Made by a program: the position numbers and the translations under genes | DNA from: Hysterangium stoloniferum | Lineage: Eukaryota > Basidiomycota > Agaricomycetes > Hysterangiales > Hysterangiaceae | Direction of reading: 5' to 3' | DNA: 64,000 nucleotides | NCBI GenBank assembly: GCA_015178975.1 | Contig: WHVD01000015.1 | Span: 496,001-560,000, forward strand | The notes under the pieces: generated by a model | The model's input: the letters and a program-made list of their open reading frames with translations, nothing else | Database searches by the model: none | What the model was told of the DNA's origin: nothing | In this document: piece after piece, positions 11,310-21,781 of the stretch | How the letters are laid out: each line of letters opens with the position of its first letter | Numbering within the stretch: position 1 is the first letter of the stretch

Positions 11310-11818
11310 TGTAGTCTTAAGGATCTTGCAAGGATATTCTCAGTATTTATTTATGCTTAAAACTGGAAGAAATTAGAATTGTGCTTCTAATCTCAAACAA
11401 AGGTATCCAAGATTGTTTATTACTTTAATTGATAACCAACAACTCAACTAGAGGTTGATAAGTAATAAAGGCCAGCTACTCAACTAAGAGGTAGCAAAGG
11501 GGAACAGAACTCTTGTTAAAAGCTCAACTAGAGGTGACAAGGGTTAGGATTAGTGTGAAGATCCATTCCTGGAGACTCCACGGAGTATTTCCTGGAAAGT
11601 ATATCAGGTTCTGAACTATCTTCTGGGCTGGTATCTCCAAGCATCCTTGGTCATTTCCTGATCCAGACTCTGCCCAGACTTCCAGTGTTTGTTTGAGATA
11701 CTTTGGTCTGAGGCCCAACCTTCACCAGATCATCCTTGTCAATCCTCTCTATGCCAATATTCCAACTTGCCTGGAATCCATGGCATTCCTGGAAATATGC
11801 ACACTCAGGTCATTATAG

Positions 11819-12917
11819 TGTTAGGATCCATTTCTGGATAGTATCAGATGTCTGTGGACATTCTGACTCACTTCCTTTGTTCCACATATGGTAACTGACT
11901 GGTTGACAGATGTTCATTCATTTGTTTATTGTTCTTGCTCTTATTTCCCAATCTGTCCCCATCCTTGTATCCTCATTTATCTGACCTGTTATTATATCCT
12001 TAGTTTGGAAACAGTTCCAAATAAGTCTTATTATACTCCCAGACTTGTAGTACAATTACCAGAACATTCTATATAGTCTTCCATAGTCATGTACTTACTC
12101 TTTAGCTTTAATCTCGACTTAGTTAACCTTCTCCTTTGTTCTTTCTATCTGCTCAATATCCAGAACTCTCTGGACTCCAGATATCCAGAGCCCCCAGGAA
12201 CTCCAAGTATCTGTAAACACTCCAGATATATCTGCCCTCTGAAATATGGACACCTGAGTGAGTGCATGAGGGTGCAGAACATAAGCTGAAGCCAAGTCCA
12301 TTCTGCACTTTGGTATATATTCTGATACTCCCCAAACTAATCCCTGGAAACTCCCTGGACTAATCCTCCAGAACTCCATGGGCATTTACTGGGAAGTGTC
12401 TGGAATATCCACTGGAGAATCCACTGGAGAATCCACTGGAGAATCCACTGGAGAATCCACTGGAGAATCCACTGGAGAATCCACTGGAGAATCCACTGGA
12501 GAATCCACTGGAGAATCCACTGGAGAATCCACTGGAGAATCCACTGGAGAATCCACTGGAGAATCCACTGGAGAATCCACTGGAGAATCCACTGGAGAAT
12601 CCACTGGAGAATCCACTGGAGAATCCACTGGAGAATCCACTGGAGAATCCACTGGAGAATCCACTGGAGAATCCACTGGAGAATCCACTGGAGAATCCAC
12701 TGGAGAATCCACTGGAGAATCCACTGGAGAATCCACTGGAGAATCCACTGGAGAATGAATCCACTGGAGAATCCACTGGAGAATCCACTGGAGAATCCAC
12801 TGGAGAATCCACTGGAGAATCCACTGGAGAATCCACTGGAGAATCCACTGGAGAATCCACTGGAGAATCCACTGGAGAATCCACTGGAGAATCCACCCCA
12901 AGATCTGGAACTTAACA
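11819..12917 (+). repeat. Diverged gypsy LTR (related to LTR-A) carrying an expanded minisatellite
   Basis: Starts TGTTAGGATCC and ends CTTAACA. The central part aligns by eye with LTR-A (TTTGTTTATTG..., CTTATTATA..., TTGTAGTACAAT..., CGACTTAG). The self-primer position reads AGCTTTAATCT before CGACTTAG. The shared LTR motif is at 12269-12299. The flanks TATAG and ATTAG do not match well, so the target duplication is decayed or absent. The 488-bp minisatellite sits near its 3' end. Confidence 0.7.
12409..12896 (+). repeat. 12-bp minisatellite, about 40 copies
   Basis: A near-perfect tandem array of CCACTGGAGAAT. One irregular unit near 12754 has 4 extra bases (GAATGAATCC). Because 12 is a multiple of 3 and no stop is in the unit, several frames stay open on both strands; these are not genes. 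The array grew from an LTR-derived GGAATATCCACT-like seed. Confidence 0.97.
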
Positions 12918-13530
12918 ATTAGTACCAGAAGCTCAATGAGAGGTGGCAGGGAATCCTGATTGGTCAGAAGCTCAACTAGAGGTTGTCAGGGCATATCTTA
13001 ATGCCAACCCTAGACAGATAAAGCTATATTTGTTGTCCTATCTAAGGTTTGAGTTATGTATAGTGCTATCAATGAATATCTTTAGTAGTGTTTAGATATT
13101 AGATTACAAGGTCTGTGTGCAGATTGATGATTGGTCTGTGCACAACACCTAGTACTGCTTTAGATCTTAACTAGACACACAAGCATGTATATAATCTAGG
13201 GAGTTAAGGACAGTAGGTCCTTAACTTTGTAATTGACTTGGGTACATGGCATCTACTATAGTCTGAGTACAGACAGTCCCTAACAGAGGTGACCAGGGGG
13301 TAGGATTATCATCAGAAGCTCAACTAGAGGTGGCAATAAACTGCTTGCTGCAGTGACGACACACAGATGTGGTGTTAAATGGGTTAAGATGGTTGATAAG
13401 ATGTTCTATTCAAGGCTGGAGCTGAGCTCCTTATATACATTTTAGTCTGAGGCATTTTAGAAGATTCTAGAAGATCAAATGATGTCATTCTGAGATGAAT
13501 GATGTCATTTAGAATTTTCTAGGCATAATA
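12918..13530. other. Repeat debris, no gene
   Basis: Contains three degenerate copies of AGAAGCTCAACTAGAGGTGG-like sequence (near 12928, 12968 and 13314), also seen near 11413 and 11521. A TATA-containing LTR-like stretch starts TGTTAAATGGG at 13373. I cannot assign a complete element. Confidence 0.45.
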
Positions 13531-13711
13531 GTGTTGGATTACAAGCATCATACAAGCTCATACTCCTTTTTTCCTTTCCCCATTGTCCTCTTGTCTCACA
13601 TCCTTATTGTTTTCCTCATTAGGATTCAGCTATGTGTGAATAGAGCTCCACATACATTTGTGAGGGTCCCTGCTATACTCAGGTGAGGTTGAAGTCCATC
13701 TTATCTTAACA
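13531..13711 (+). repeat. Short LTR-like repeat LTR-E upstream of the copia gag
   Basis: Starts TGTTGGATTAC, ends ATCTTAACA, 181 bp. It is the inverted partner of 11117-11309. Its position about 125 bp before the gag ATG at 13837 suggests it is the 5' LTR of that copia element, although I did not find a matching downstream LTR or a target duplication. Confidence 0.5.
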
Positions 13712-13887
13712 CAAATGCACAGCACACCTCCTTTGTCCATTTCACTTCATGTCATTCTATTCATTGACCACAACTAGTCTTATTGAAGAACCTTCAAGAA
13801 TGTTTGAAGAAACCACAGAAGCTGAGAAGCTCTTTGATGTCAGAAAATGAGACCCCAAAGTTTGGATGCCTGAATGATTCCAATTAT

Positions 13888-15573
13888 TGTCAAGCAGTGT
13901 GCACAGAGCTTATTGGAGGGTTTCCAGAGAAACCCGCAGGAATGCCAGTAGGACTTGGCTTCAGCTTATAGGCTGCACCCTCATGAGATCATGGCATCCA
14001 ATTTCAGACAGGTGGACAGGAATCCTGGGGAGTGTTATGACTGGAATTCCCACCAGACTCTGGGCACTAACTTATACACACCCGTACCCTATATGCACCA
14101 ATTGTCAGTTTAGTGGAATTCCTGCCAGACTCCATATGTCAGACTTGTCCACATTCAACTTCGTTACTTCATGTATCAGTCACCGGGATACCCGCCAGAC
14201 TCCATCCCTGTCTATGTCCGACTCTGTCCCACATATCAGTCACTGGACCCCACTCAGAAAACCCATCATCCCTCTAACTGAGCCCCATTCCCATTATAGT
14301 CAATGACCTGTCACGATTAGGACTCCGCTCCCACTCTGTTCCCATTATGGTTTTATGACCTGTCATGATTCGGACTCTGCTCCCACTCTGTTCCCATTAT
14401 GGTTTTATGACTTGTCACAATTTGGACTCTGCTTCCATTCCATCCCATTCCTAACACCAAGTTTGGTGTTTACTTATCTCATTTTATGTTTGTTAGTTTT
14501 GTTTTCATTATTACTGGATTTGGTATGTTATTCATTCCACAGTCTATATAGTCTGGCAGATGTTGTACATACAATCCAGTCAGAAAATCAGCTTAGATTC
14601 TCCCCAGTAATCTAGTACATTTTCTGCTCTAAACTCCTCTTTGAATTACACTGCTCTTACTAGTCAGACCCCATGGGCTCCGACGCATCTATCACTCAAC
14701 CTCCAACTTATCTATCTCGACTCCCCGACCTCTCAACTCCCCGACCTCTTGACCCATGACCTCTTGACCCACGACCCCTCAACCCACGAACTTTGCCCGG
14801 ACTCCCCGGGTTTCCTGTCTGCCCATTTGAAATTGGACAACACAATCTCACGAGGGTGCAGCCTATAAGCTGAAGCCAAGTTCTACCAGATTTCCCATGG
14901 GTTTCTCCGGAAACTCTCTGTGTACACACCTTAACAGGGAGTCCAGGAGTAGTTGATGGGTCGTGAGGTTGGATGGTCATTTGCGGGAATCCCATGGAGG
15001 TTGAAGGGTTGGGCGGTGATGGGTTGGAGGTCGAGTGATAGATAGGTCAGAGCCCATGGGCTCTGACAATGTAAATAGCAGTGTATTTCAAAGAGAGGAA
15101 TAGAGCAGAAAATATACTGAGAATTACTAGGGGGATCTAAGCTGATTTTCTGACTGGATTGTATGTATGTACAACATCTGCCAGACTATATAGACTGTAG
15201 AATGTATGTTATACCAAATCCAGTAATAATGAGATCCAAACAAGTAATCATGAAATGAGAGAAGTAAACACCAACTTAGGTGTTAGGAGCAGAACAGAAT
15301 GGAGGCAGAGTGCAAACATGACAGGTCATTAGACCATAATAGGAATGAGTGGGAGTGGAGTCCAAAACGTGACAGGTCATTTGGGACAGGGTTGGAGATA
15401 GACAGGTACAACGTGTGTGGGTCCCAGCGGGTATTCCGGTGACTGGTACATGAGACAATGAAGGTTGGGCATGGACAGGTTCATCATCCAGGTCCTGGCA
15501 GGTATTCCAGTTAACTGATAACTGGTGCATATAGGGTAGTGCCTGGAGTCTGGTGGGTTTTCTGGTCGTAACA
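13888..15573 (-). repeat. Solo LTR-C copy 2, inserted in copia gag and itself interrupted
   Basis: Target duplication ATTAT (13883-13887, 15574-15578) within the gag codons for Asn-Tyr. The net length without the nested copy is 777 bp. Minus orientation. The shared LTR motif is at 13952-13981. Confidence 0.9.
14033..14936 (+). repeat. Solo LTR-C copy 3, inserted head-on into copy 2
   Basis: A 904-bp solo LTR with target duplication GGGAG (14028-14032, 14937-14941), in the opposite orientation to its host LTR of the same family. The shared motif is at 14852-14881. Terminal sequences TGTTATGAC...CTTAACA. Confidence 0.92.
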
Positions 15574-16275
15574 ATTATGCAGAGTGGGCTCTTCGTATGG
15601 AGGCAGTCCTAACCTGGAGAGGCTTATGGGTTATGGGGCATGGTTCATGTCATCATGCCAAATGCAGATTCAAAGGAAGAAGAAGAAGTCAATACAGAGC
15701 TACAAAAAATGTTGAAAGTGCAGAATACCTTGAAGATGGCAGAAGTGCAAGCCAAGATGATATTGCGAGTTGAGGATAGCCAGTTATCACATATGTGTCT
15801 ACAAGATCCTAGGGAGATTTGGCTCACCTTGCAGAATGTCCATAGAGCAGCAGGATTTGCCACAAGCCTGGCTTTAAGATGACAATTTTTGATGATGAAG
15901 AAACAGGTATCTCAGTCAATGCAAGCATGAATTGGTACCATAAAGGCAGTGGCTTTTCGAATGGAGGAACCTGGGATTGATCTCAGCAATCAAGACAAAA
16001 TTTTAATGCTCACAATGGGTCTCCCAGTCACCTATGATGCAGTTATAATCAATTTTGATGTAATGCATACAGACCTGTTGACATTAGATCATGTTATTGG
16101 TCACTTGGTAAATGAAGAAATTCGCCAGCAATTGACAGTCAGGACAGCCAAAATCAAGAAAGAGGAGCCGCATGATGATCAGGCCTTGGTTGCCAGTTCA
16201 GGTGGTCAGCATCAAGATCCAGTTTGCTTCTTTTGCAATAAGAAAGGCCATATCAAGATGGAGTGCAAGGAGTGA

Positions 16276-17057
16276 ATTGAGTGGGAAAAACATAAACAAG
16301 AGAAGACCAGAGTTGCAGGTGTTGTTGAATCTGTTGAAAGTGAGGAAGAAGAAGGATGTTTCTGATTATTCAGCCTCCAGGGGTGCATGAACCTTTTTGC
16401 CTGTATGAGCTTGCAGGGGTGTGTTGGATTTTGATCCTGATACAGTATTACAGTAGACCCTGTAGGTTAGTGTAAATAAAGCACATATTAGCCAAATAGT
16501 GTTTTATTCTATATCTAATCTTTTGACCTGTTTATAAATATTTTTCCTATATGATAAACATTATAAAATATATATAAACTAGCTAGAATCAAAGTTGAAT
16601 CTAGTTTTGGAATCAGTAAATTGTTATTCATATTTTAGTAGTTTTCACAGAAAAGAACACCTTGCAAAAGCAGCTCTCAAAACCTCCTTTGTGAAGTAGG
16701 GTGCATATATTCAAGTAAACTCTTGACTTCAGGGGTTCTAAGTCTATTCAGGCTGCCACTGATTAATATCAAATACTTAAATTATTTTACCTTGCAGTGA
16801 ATTGAGTATTTGCACATTTTGATAGAGCATTGGACTCCTTTTTCAGAAGATAGTATTAAAATAAGGCTAATACATCACACAGATACTAATGAATTTACCC
16901 ACAGCTCAACAAACTTTAAACAAATTTGGGTCTTTCCAATACCTCCCATTTCAAATGAAACAGAAAGTGATTTGGTGAGTTGGAATATATATTCTCTTGT
17001 GTAAAGAAATCTAAAATCTCTTCAGGTAAATATGTATCTTGACCAGTGAACCTTGGA
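16276..17057. other. AT-rich interval with possible truncated LTR, no gene
   Basis: After the gag remnant comes an AT-rich stretch of about 600 bp. It contains a TGTTGG start at 16424 but no second end. Short open frames have no recognisable motif. Confidence 0.45.
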
Positions 17058-17728
17058 CTAAATGAGATTTAGGGTCTGACCCTTATTCAGAATATCTGAT
17101 GATCTGGCCTCCAGGAGCTGCACTTCCAGGTTCTGAGCTTCAGTATACTTTTTCAGATTCCTCAAGGTGGATGCCAAGTTTGCCATAGATGTTAATGTAT
17201 GTGGATGCTCTAGGCCAAGCAATTGCTTGTGTGCCTCCAGGACCTGCATTTCAAACTCCCGGGCTTCAGTATATTTTCCCATATTCCTCAAGATGGATGA
17301 CAACTTTCCCATATATGTTATGGTGTCTGGATGCCCTAAGCCAACCTGCTGCTTGCATTTCTCCAAGACCTGCATTTCAGGCTCCTGAGCTTCAGTATAC
17401 CTTCCCAGATGACTCAAGTTGCCAAGGCTCCCATGGATGTTAAAGTATCTGGATGCTCTGGACCAAGCAGTTTCTTATGTGCCTCCAGGACCTGCATTTC
17501 CAGCTCCTGAGCTTCAGTATACTTTCCCAGATGCCTCAAGGTGGATGCCAAGGCTCCCATGGATGTTAAAGTATCTGGATGCTCTGGACCAAGTACTTTC
17601 TTGCATGCCTCCAGAACCTGCATTTCCAGCTCCTGAGCTTCAGTATACTTTCCCAAATGCCTCAAGGTGCATGCCAAGGCTCCCATGGATGTTAAAGTAT
17701 CTGGATGCTCTGGACCAAGCAATAGCAA
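17058..17728 (-). pseudogene. TPR-repeat fragment of an NLR/kinesin-light-chain-type protein
   Basis: Five to six tandem tetratricopeptide repeats of 42 aa (126-bp DNA period), with the signature GPEHPDTLTSMGALASTLR and GKYTEAQELEMQVLEA. Such arrays form the C-terminus of fungal NACHT or NB-ARC (NLR-like) proteins that act in self/non-self recognition. A frameshift near 17415 separates the distal repeats. The upstream end is cut off at 17728 by an LTR-D end, and no NB-ARC domain remains in the window. The repeats are very similar to each other, which suggests recent expansion or homogenisation. Confidence 0.82.
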
Positions 17729-17984
17729 GTGATAATACTTAGGGTGGGGGTTCCACCAGTGAGTTGACAGTGGGTTTGGGGCCTAAAACAGGTTGCAGAG
17801 GTCCAAAGTGGTGGGATCCTAACAGTATACCCCCATTAGGTCAAGACCCTTCAAGACCTTTAGGAAAGAATGAAAATAATTCCTAAAAAAGAAAAAGTGA
17901 CATAGGGTGACAGGGAGTAGTGAGGATGAATCCAAGGAAAAGTTCAGGAGTCTGAAGTGAGGTACTATAGTAGATAGACAAAAG

Positions 17985-19017
17985 GGGGCCCAGTTTGGCT
18001 GGATTTAAAGTATGAAAATCTAGAATGACTTCAGGTGCATTTTCAAGTTCAATGGCAAGGATCCAAGATGTTTCTTCATCAGTTCCTTTGTACCCAGACT
18101 ATTTCACCAGGTAGAGCAGCTTGCAAACATGTCACCTATGATCTATTTTGGAATCTAAAATGGCTTCAATTTCCAATTCAGGTTCTCCATCAATAATTAC
18201 AGGTGGAGGAGGAGGTTGAATCCATTCAGGGATGGTGTTCAGCATGGCCAGTTCTAGTACTGAGACATGGAATGTTGAGGAAGAGAGACACCACATATAC
18301 TTCTATATGCATTAGGGATGATTGAATCTGAAATCAGGCAAATGAATATTCCCTTTGCCCCCATCACATCCTCTGTACTAATCACAGTCACATCAACTGT
18401 CATACACATATATATTGGGCATCAATTATAGCTTTGCCTCAGTCCGTTATACTATGAATATACAAGACTGAGGTGAGCTGTCTATTTATCAAATAGACCA
18501 TTTCCTTAATTAATCTTGTATGTACTAGAACTACATTCTAGGTACCTAATGCGAGTCCATTATACTACAAATATATGAGACTGAGAACTACATTCTAGGG
18601 TATCACTTTTAACATGCAAGACCAGATGGACTGCATGCATGGTATCAGGGAGCCAAAGGGTAAATGAATGTGTCCCTGCTTGTGCAATAATCTTGTAAGG
18701 GCCAGGATATTTTTCAGCAAGTTTTTTTGTGGGTCAGATAGTCCTAAAAAACTCAGCTTTGATGAAGACTTGGTTGCCAACTTTGAAATTGGGTGCCCAT
18801 AGATATCAGTGGTCCACCAACTTCTGGGTGTATGCTTGAGCTTCAAGTATGGACTGCCAAAGGGTGTGGTGAAGTTCATCTAGATCAGTGACAAACTCCT
18901 GAGTGTGAGCAGAGGCCAGATCACATTCCAGGTGGACCACAATGTTGGGGTTATATCCTTTGTTTTCAAAAAAAAGGGGGAGACCCCTGTGGTGGCATGT
19001 GGGGCATTGTTGTAGGC
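17985..19017 (-). pseudogene. Gypsy-D integrase C-terminus and chromodomain remnant
   Basis: Reading the minus strand from 19017: an integrase end (NNAPHATTG..., FKVGNQVF, KKLAEKYPGPYKI), then after a roughly 300-bp insertion (about 18283-18598) the segment FHVSVLELAMLNT and a chromodomain with DGEPELEIEAILDSKID and YKGTDEETSWILA. This matches the same part of gypsy-A residue for residue in many places. Several stops and frameshifts are present. The inserted stretch contains a direct repeat GAACTACATTCTAGG (near 18529 and 18583). Confidence 0.75.
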
Positions 19018-19759
19018 TGTTAAGAACTGAAAATTGACTAATGTTGTTAGGCCGACGGGGACTGATCAGAAGGACTTGGCTTCAGCTTATGTGCTGCAGC
19101 CTCACAAATATCTGTCAGGTGTCCTTAAATTTCAGATGGGCGAAGACTAGTCCTAACGAGTACCTCTCGGTGAGTTACCGATCAGAACTGAAGGATAAGT
19201 TGAGTGTTGGGCCAAGGGGTCGGGAACTGAGAGTGGGTGAGCACATGCAAATGCGGATAGTGGAGTACTTAGTATGAGACTTCTAGAGGTGTAAGAGGGT
19301 ATTCTGAGTCGATATTCTGATTGCCTAGTAACTACAACTACAGTGGGTTCATATACAAATATTCGGCATCTAGAAAATACTAACTAGGAGAAGAGCGGAA
19401 AACAGTATTGACAAATAAGCTTGACAAGGAATGGGAAGGTTACAATTAGTTCGGAGGCTGTGAAATAACCAAGAGTGGGATTACGAGAAAAGGAAATAGT
19501 CTGAGGGTTACAAGTATATATAGACATATGTGAAATATAGAGTAGAACGGATCATCATAATAAAAGGGGATATATCAGAGTTTAACCAGATAGTACGAGT
19601 ATATTTTGATGGGGGCGCAAACGGAGTTTGATCACCGTGAAAGCATACATCAGCATTGGGAGACCGACGGTTTCCAATGTGATGACTTGAATGATGACTT
19701 GAATCGTCGATAGGTGGTGATAACCTTGGGGACCATCAGGTTGTGACATGGTCGTAACA
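19018..19759 (-). repeat. Solo LTR-B copy with mismatched flanks, joining protease to integrase of gypsy-D
   Basis: A 742-bp LTR of the gypsy-B family, TGTTAAGAAC... on the plus strand. The flanks are TAGGC on the left and GTGAG on the right, so there is no target duplication. On its left is gypsy-D integrase and on its right gypsy-D protease, so about 3 kb of pol is missing. The shared LTR motif is at 19073-19104, and the self-primer AATCAGAATAT occurs near 19290-19300 (minus strand). Confidence 0.85.
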
Positions 19760-20000
19760 GTGAGCTGCTGAAGAGTTCCACATGGAAAAATTACCACAAG
19801 GTTGCAAACTTAAGTGATAATGTTATTGCTAGTGCCATTGAAAAGTTGGAGGGAACTGAATCAACTGATCAGGTTTTGAGCTTGTGAATGATGAGGAAAT
19901 CAGTGTCTGTGAAGCAGTAGGTCAATCCTGAGTCCACCAAGGCTCTAAAACTGGAAGGGGTGTGTGCTGAGGTCAGGGATATGAAAAGGGAGTTGGGGTC
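19760..20000 (-). pseudogene. Gypsy-D protease remnant
   Basis: On the minus strand, RALVDSGLTYCF followed by a tract like that in gypsy-A and ending FPCGTLQQL, directly abutting the solo LTR-B. The fold is that of a retroviral aspartic protease with a DSG active-site triad. At least one stop interrupts it. Confidence 0.7.
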
Positions 20001-20055
20001 TAAAAGAGCAGACACATTGAGCCAGAAGACCATAGTTTAACAGTTTACAGGCTTG

Positions 20056-20066
20056 AGTTTGAAAAT
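20056..20066 (-). promoter_or_regulatory. Gypsy-D self-priming primer-binding site
   Basis: On the minus strand ATTTTCAAACT starts 2 nt after the LTR end (20069). Its complement AGTTTGAAAAT lies in the same LTR at 20442-20432 (minus strand), followed by TGACTTAG. The spacing and length (11 nt) equal those in gypsy-A and gypsy-B, but the sequence differs. Confidence 0.78.
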
Positions 20067-20450
20067 ACTGTTAAGATCTAAGCTGAAAGGGGGGAGGAAA
20101 GCCCTAATTTGGGGGTCTGATGATTGGAAATGAACTAATTGGAGGGCTAACAATAGGGATTGTACTAGTTGGGAGGTCTGACTCTATAAATGTAGTGGAG
20201 CTTGGCTTCACCTCATGTGTTGCACCCTCATATGAACTGTTAGGGTGCTCCAGTATTTCAAACAGAGCAAATAGTATGATAGAGATGAAGTTCAACACTT
20301 AGCTCAATTGACTGGGGGTGCCAAAGTAGTAAGAGTTGTATAGTAAGAGTTTGCAGCTTGCCAAGAATGTCTTCAGGGGTATGGAGAAAAGGAGAATGAG
20401 ACTGGAAACTAGTAGAGGGTAATCTAAGTCAATTTTCAAACTAGGGTATT

Positions 20451-21781
20451 TGTAAGGACTGGAAAACCCACCAGGCTCCAGACCCCATCCTACATGCACC
20501 TGACTCTCTATACCCACCAGGTTACAGTTAACCAGAAAACCTGCCAGCACCCAGACCCTGCCCTATATGCACCTGACCCTCTATATGGGAGGATAACCCA
20601 AAACTTTAAAAATTATTTATCCACTAAAGTATATATATTTATATTGTTTGTTGTAAAATTAATATTTAATCAAATTCAGTTGATTAGGTATCACTCTGAA
20701 GAATGCAAAAATATTAATATTTATCCTATATCTGACAAAATTTAGTCAAACAATCATCTGTAGATTATTCTTTTGGAATAAATTGCACAATGGGGATTGG
20801 TACCCCAGATAGTTCTGGTTAACTCTCTAAACCAACTAAATTTAAATTATATGAAATATATTTGAAAGTTTGCTTGTATACAAGAGAATACATCATAACC
20901 CAAAGATTAAGTCATAACCCAAATAATCTTGTTTAACCCAAATAATCTAGGTTAACCCAAATAATCTTGTGTAACTATGTCATTTGTGTGTATTTTAAAA
21001 AGGCATGCATATTTTAAAGATGAAATTTCAGGTAATTAAATATAAACTCATAGAATAAGTTGTCATGGCCAGAAGGAATAGTCTCACTTGGAAAATATGA
21101 GGATTATTCAGTAAAATTTTGTATATTCAATAAAGTGTGACCATCCTCCATGGTACCCAAAGTACAGTCACAACCAGAGTGCCTGCCAGGACCCACGCAT
21201 GTCAAACCTGTCTATATCTGACATGCACCAGTCACCAGACTCTGCCTGGACAACCCATCAGCTCTCTAACTGAGCCCCATTCCCATTATGGTCAAATGAC
21301 CTGTCATGTTTTGCACCCCACTTCTGTTCTGTTCTGTCCCTAACACCTAGTTTGGTGTTTACTTGTCTCATTTCATGATTACTTGGTTTGATCTTCATTA
21401 TTACCAGATTTGGTATTGCATACATTCCACAATCTATATAGTCTAGTTAATGTTGTACATACAATCCAGTCAGAAAATCAACTTAGTTCTTCCCCAGTAA
21501 CTTAGCATATACCCCACTCAATTACCATCTCTCATCTTTGGAACACAATGCTATCGACCTCATTGGACCCCATGGGCCTTCTAATTGACCTTCCAATCTA
21601 TTGACTGATTCAACCTATTGACCCATCGACCACTCCTGGACTCCCTGAGTTTTCCGTCCACCTGTTTGACATTGGACACCATGATCTTGCAAGGGTGCAG
21701 CCTATAAGCTGAAGCCAAGTCCTACCAGATTATCCATGGGTTTCTCTGGAAACCCTCCATGAGCCTGCCCATCCCTTAACA
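20451..21781 (+). repeat. Solo LTR-C copy 4, interrupted by element B
   Basis: Target duplication GTATT (20446-20450, 21782-21786). The net length without element B is 766 bp. The shared motif is at 21691-21720. The left end is TGTAAGGAC, one base different from the family start. Confidence 0.9.
20588..21149. mobile_element. Element B copy 1: small non-autonomous DNA transposon
   Basis: 562 bp with terminal inverted repeats beginning GGAGGAT and the 3-bp target duplication ATG (20585-20587, 21150-21152). It has no coding capacity. Near its right half is a run of three to four AACCCAAATAATCTTG-like subterminal repeats (20890-20960). The superfamily is uncertain; a 3-bp duplication is seen in Harbinger-, CACTA- and Academ-type elements. 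Confidence 0.82.

Larger units (their letters stand above)
13837..16275 (+). pseudogene. Ty1/copia gag split by nested solo LTRs
   Basis: The capsid protein of a copia element. The first 17 codons (13837-13887, MSENETPKFGCLNDSNY) end exactly at the LTR-C insertion. Reading resumes at 15579 with AEWALRMEAVLTW, which restores the usual copia gag opening. The C-terminus has the zinc knuckle CFFCNKKGHIKMEC (about 16225-16270). A frameshift near 15637 and stops near 15880 and 15927 (the first a TGA where CGA would fit) make it a pseudogene. Gag-like coding continues in another frame past 16275 to about 16365, followed by TGCAGGGGTG and TGTTGGATTTT at 16424, possibly a polypurine tract and a truncated 3' LTR. 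Confidence 0.8.

Noticed and set aside
12409..12896. CRISPR-like array
   Set aside because: The units are contiguous 12-mers without spacers, in a eukaryotic LTR. This is a minisatellite.
12337..12918. Long open frames with repeated Gly-Phe-Ser-Ser, Asp-Ser-Pro-Val or Glu-Ser-Thr-Gly units
   Set aside because: They are products of the 12-bp minisatellite, which leaves several frames open on both strands. No start context, splice sites or flanking protein support a gene.
11117..13711. One full-length element bounded by the inverted LTR-E copies
   Set aside because: The two LTR-E copies are in opposite orientation, and I found no shared target duplication. They are more likely independent fragments.
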